64,000 nt of DNA from Luidia sarsii (lineage: Eukaryota > Echinodermata > Asteroidea > Paxillosida > Luidiidae). Positions within the stretch are counted from its first letter, which is position 1; the number at the start of each line of letters is the position of its first letter. The stretch is taken from positions 964,233-1,028,232 of the forward strand of contig OX465110.1 of NCBI GenBank assembly GCA_949987565.1. Direction: 5' to 3'. The notes beneath the pieces were generated by a model, which worked only from the letters and a program-made list of their open reading frames with translations, made no database searches and had not been told where the DNA came from. Below, piece by piece: positions 62,121 through 64,000 of this stretch. Made by a program: the position numbers and the translations under genes.

Positions 62121-63069
62121 CCTCATGTTCGCCGGTGGTGATTTAATGGCAGAAGTATTATTTTCTATTATGGCTTAGGCTCAGGCTCAGCCTCTGCCTT
62201 CTTTCTTTCATCCCGAATTGTAAAGAGCAAAACATGAAAACGGGAGGCCTTTGAATTTGGTTGTGGACTTCCTTTTCAAGAAGGCTGACAAGCCTCAACA
62301 TTAACAATGAAACACAATCTGTGTTTTCTCTGAGCTTTTGGATGACATCGACAGGGACTAAGCTGGAGCAAAGCCTGAACCAAGTTTTTGGGGGAAAAAA
62401 CGGACATTTAGGAGCAACAATTTATTGCCAGCACGGCAAAACAAAAGATCTTTAGTGGATAAATCGATCTAGGTTAGAGGGTCAACCTTTTTTTGTTTAG
62501 TTTCAATCGAATATGAAGCCAACGCGGCTGAATCTAGGGTCCTTAATTTTTCTTTTTAACTGAGCAAAAAGAAGCAATCAGTCTTGCACACCGTAATCGG
62601 AGGGCTACTTGTACGTCCCTCTTGTTCCTCTTGTATATCAAGTTGAAAAGCTCACAGTCTCTGAACACGAGACAAAATGTCACTGTCCTTTCATAGCGTT
62701 TCAAGTTTCATGCTTAGGTGGTTTATAATTGTAATCTTAATTCACAGTTGTTCACATGTAAAGGGAGCCACATTGCATTCACGTGCGTCTCTGAAGGACT
62801 CGGTCACTTACATGCGTCGCGAGAGGGCGCTCTTCAATGTCAATGTCCATGTCAACAATCAACAAGCCACTCCACTGTAACGCTGTCATTTTTATGTCAC
62901 GATTACCATCGTCCCCGCCAGGATCGGAGGAGCATTCGATGTCTTCGATTATTGCTAAGGACAGAAGAAGTCCAGCTCGTTGGAGGTAACACCTACAATT
63001 GAGTGAAAGCATAGACTTCATGCACTGTAATACGTCTCTCAATTTGCGGTAGACGTGCCCATTATTGTT

Positions 63070-63255
63070 ATTATGTAATGTGGCTCTGAAAAGAGCCGGT
63101 AAATCGGGCAGGCTGTACTAATACTATGTCAGACTGTGTGGTTGTTAATGACGGTCAGAGTACACACTGCCCGAAACGTTGAGTTACCTGTTCTGTCCCA
63201 GCCACACTCCGTCTCACGAAGGGATATTTTACACGGTGTAACTGCAAACCATCCA
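63070..63255. repeat. Diverged stem-loop repeat copy
   Basis: Minus-strand 63097-63082 reads GGCTCTTTTCAGAGCC, a perfect match to the histone-type stem-loop consensus. The right half (CGAAACGTTGAGTTACC, then CACGGTGTAACTGCAAACCA) matches the family in plus orientation with its stem-loop decayed. The copy thus has an inverted arrangement like that at 49203-49389. It sits just upstream of the sulfotransferase-like gene. Confidence 0.55.
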
Positions 63256-63395
63256 CTGTGCATGGATTGGTTAAAATACAGCAAATTGACAACAAATTAT
63301 TTGCATTGTGAACTCAATGTTTATAGTTAGCGTTGCTTGATATATTTTGCTTGCAGGTTTATCAGTGTTACTTAGCCGCCAGCCGTGATTTCAAA

Positions 63396-64000
63396 ATGTC
63401 AGATCCTAAGCCCAGACGCCTAGCCCTTTGGAGCACTGGCCGCTGCCTGTCCACAGCCATGGTGATGAGCTTCGGTAACTATGGCAACGTGGAGGTCTTC
63501 AATGAGCTGTACGCAGGGGCAGCGCATTTCGGTCCCGATCGAAAAGTTGAAATGCCCATGCCCTTCCCGGTGGAAGAGGAGCTACGATTCCAGGACATCA
63601 AGAGGATGCTAGAGGCCGACTATCCGACGCGGGACTTGGTCTTCATGAAGGATCACGCTCACTCCATCAGTGGGATGTACGATCAACTACCCAGCGGCTA
63701 CAGCCATGCCTTCATCATCCGCCACCCTGCCAAGTCCACCCTCTCCAATCTGCGTCTTGTCCAGAAATTTGGGCTCACTCCGGAGCAGCAGAAGGAGTTG
63801 GTGGAGGGCACCGGAATGAAGGGGTCGGGGTTCGGCGATCTGCTGGACTTGGCCGAGCACCTTGAAGGCACGCTTAGTCTGCCCGTGGTCATCTTAGATG
63901 CCGATGACCTTCAGCAAGACCCTGAGGTGATGCTGCGTGCCTTCTGCAAGGCCTTGGGGCTACCCTTCCGCGAGTCGCTCCTCAAGTGGGAGCCCATCAC
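63396..64000 (+). CDS. Sulfotransferase-fold protein, 5' part (partial, 201 codons in window)
   Basis: An ATG at 63396 opens a frame to the window edge without a stop. The 5'-phosphosulfate-binding loop is recognisable near the N-terminus (LWSTGRCLSTA, residues 11-21), and the 3'-phosphate-binding motif as FIIRHPAKSTLS (106-117, Arg109 and Ser117). DLVFMKDHAHS (80-90) and a VVILDADDL strand follow. This pattern is typical of cytosolic-type sulfotransferase-like proteins of marine invertebrates, often annotated as branched-chain-aminotransferase-like by mis-transfer. It has no signal peptide, so it is probably cytosolic. PAPS would be the donor; the acceptor is unknown. An acceptor TTGCTTGCAG at about 63355 suggests a spliced 5' leader. 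Confidence 0.85.
   Translation, partial: MSDPKPRRLALWSTGRCLSTAMVMSFGNYGNVEVFNELYAGAAHFGPDRKVEMPMPFPVEEELRFQDIKRMLEADYPTRDLVFMKDHAHSISGMYDQLPSGYSHAFIIRHPAKSTLSNLRLVQKFGLTPEQQKELVEGTGMKGSGFGDLLDLAEHLEGTLSLPVVILDADDLQQDPEVMLRAFCKALGLPFRESLLKWEPI

Noticed and set aside
62677..62880. 67-aa frame with a signal-peptide-like start
   Set aside because: No family, no splice or transcript support, and it may simply lie in the leader of the sulfotransferase-like gene.

Overview
The window is animal (metazoan) nuclear DNA. Genes are split by GT-AG introns, are widely spaced, and sit among many short palindromic transposons and tandem repeats. The readable proteins (one Aurora kinase mixing Aurora-A and Aurora-B traits, a FAM210 protein tail-to-tail with it, a GALNS-type lysosomal sulfatase, CUB/LDLa membrane proteins, a sulfotransferase-fold protein) point to an invertebrate deuterostome. 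An echinoderm or other ambulacrarian is my best guess; this is inference, as no species marker is present.

Layout. 1-21.9 kb: a tandem segmental duplication carrying two complete four-exon minus-strand genes (2162-8035 and 13331-19374) for secreted-CUB / degenerate-LDLa / single-pass membrane proteins with a palmitoylation-type cysteine cluster and a YPPQQPGG-repeat tail. Three copies of the flanking segment bracket them, and the third continues into a decayed gene remnant (about 20300-21960). 22.8-27.4 kb: a six-exon plus-strand gene for an unrecognised low-complexity protein. 31.8-33.5 kb: a FAM210/DUF1279 mitochondrial membrane protein (plus). 35.7-41.0 kb: Aurora kinase, nine coding exons (minus). 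43.3-50.1 kb: GALNS-like sulfatase (plus) with two interchangeable copies of coding exon 5. 50-53.2 kb: no gene seen, repeats and a long GA tract. 53.6-57.45 kb: AT-rich, divergent higher-order tandem repeat. 57.46-60.08 kb: a 38-copy, indel-free 69-bp satellite. 60.8-62.1 kb: CpG-rich promoter-like region with a weak candidate minus-strand exon. 63.4-64.0 kb: 5' part of a sulfotransferase-like gene running off the window.

All exon models were built by hand from GT/AG sites and phase consistency; each complete model closes in frame. No transcript evidence was available. The genes do not form one pathway. The FAM210-Aurora pair is conserved microsynteny, the sulfatase is lysosomal and has a TFEB-type palindrome just upstream, and the CUB genes are a local family expansion.

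The mobile-element content is rich: a Mutator-like miniature element with 9-bp target duplications (two copies), two TTAA-flanked foldback elements, an element with telomere-like repeats whose empty site survives in the paralogous gene, a repeat family carrying a perfect replication-histone 3' stem-loop, and a dispersed family with the core GACGTTTCGATCCTAGCAGG.
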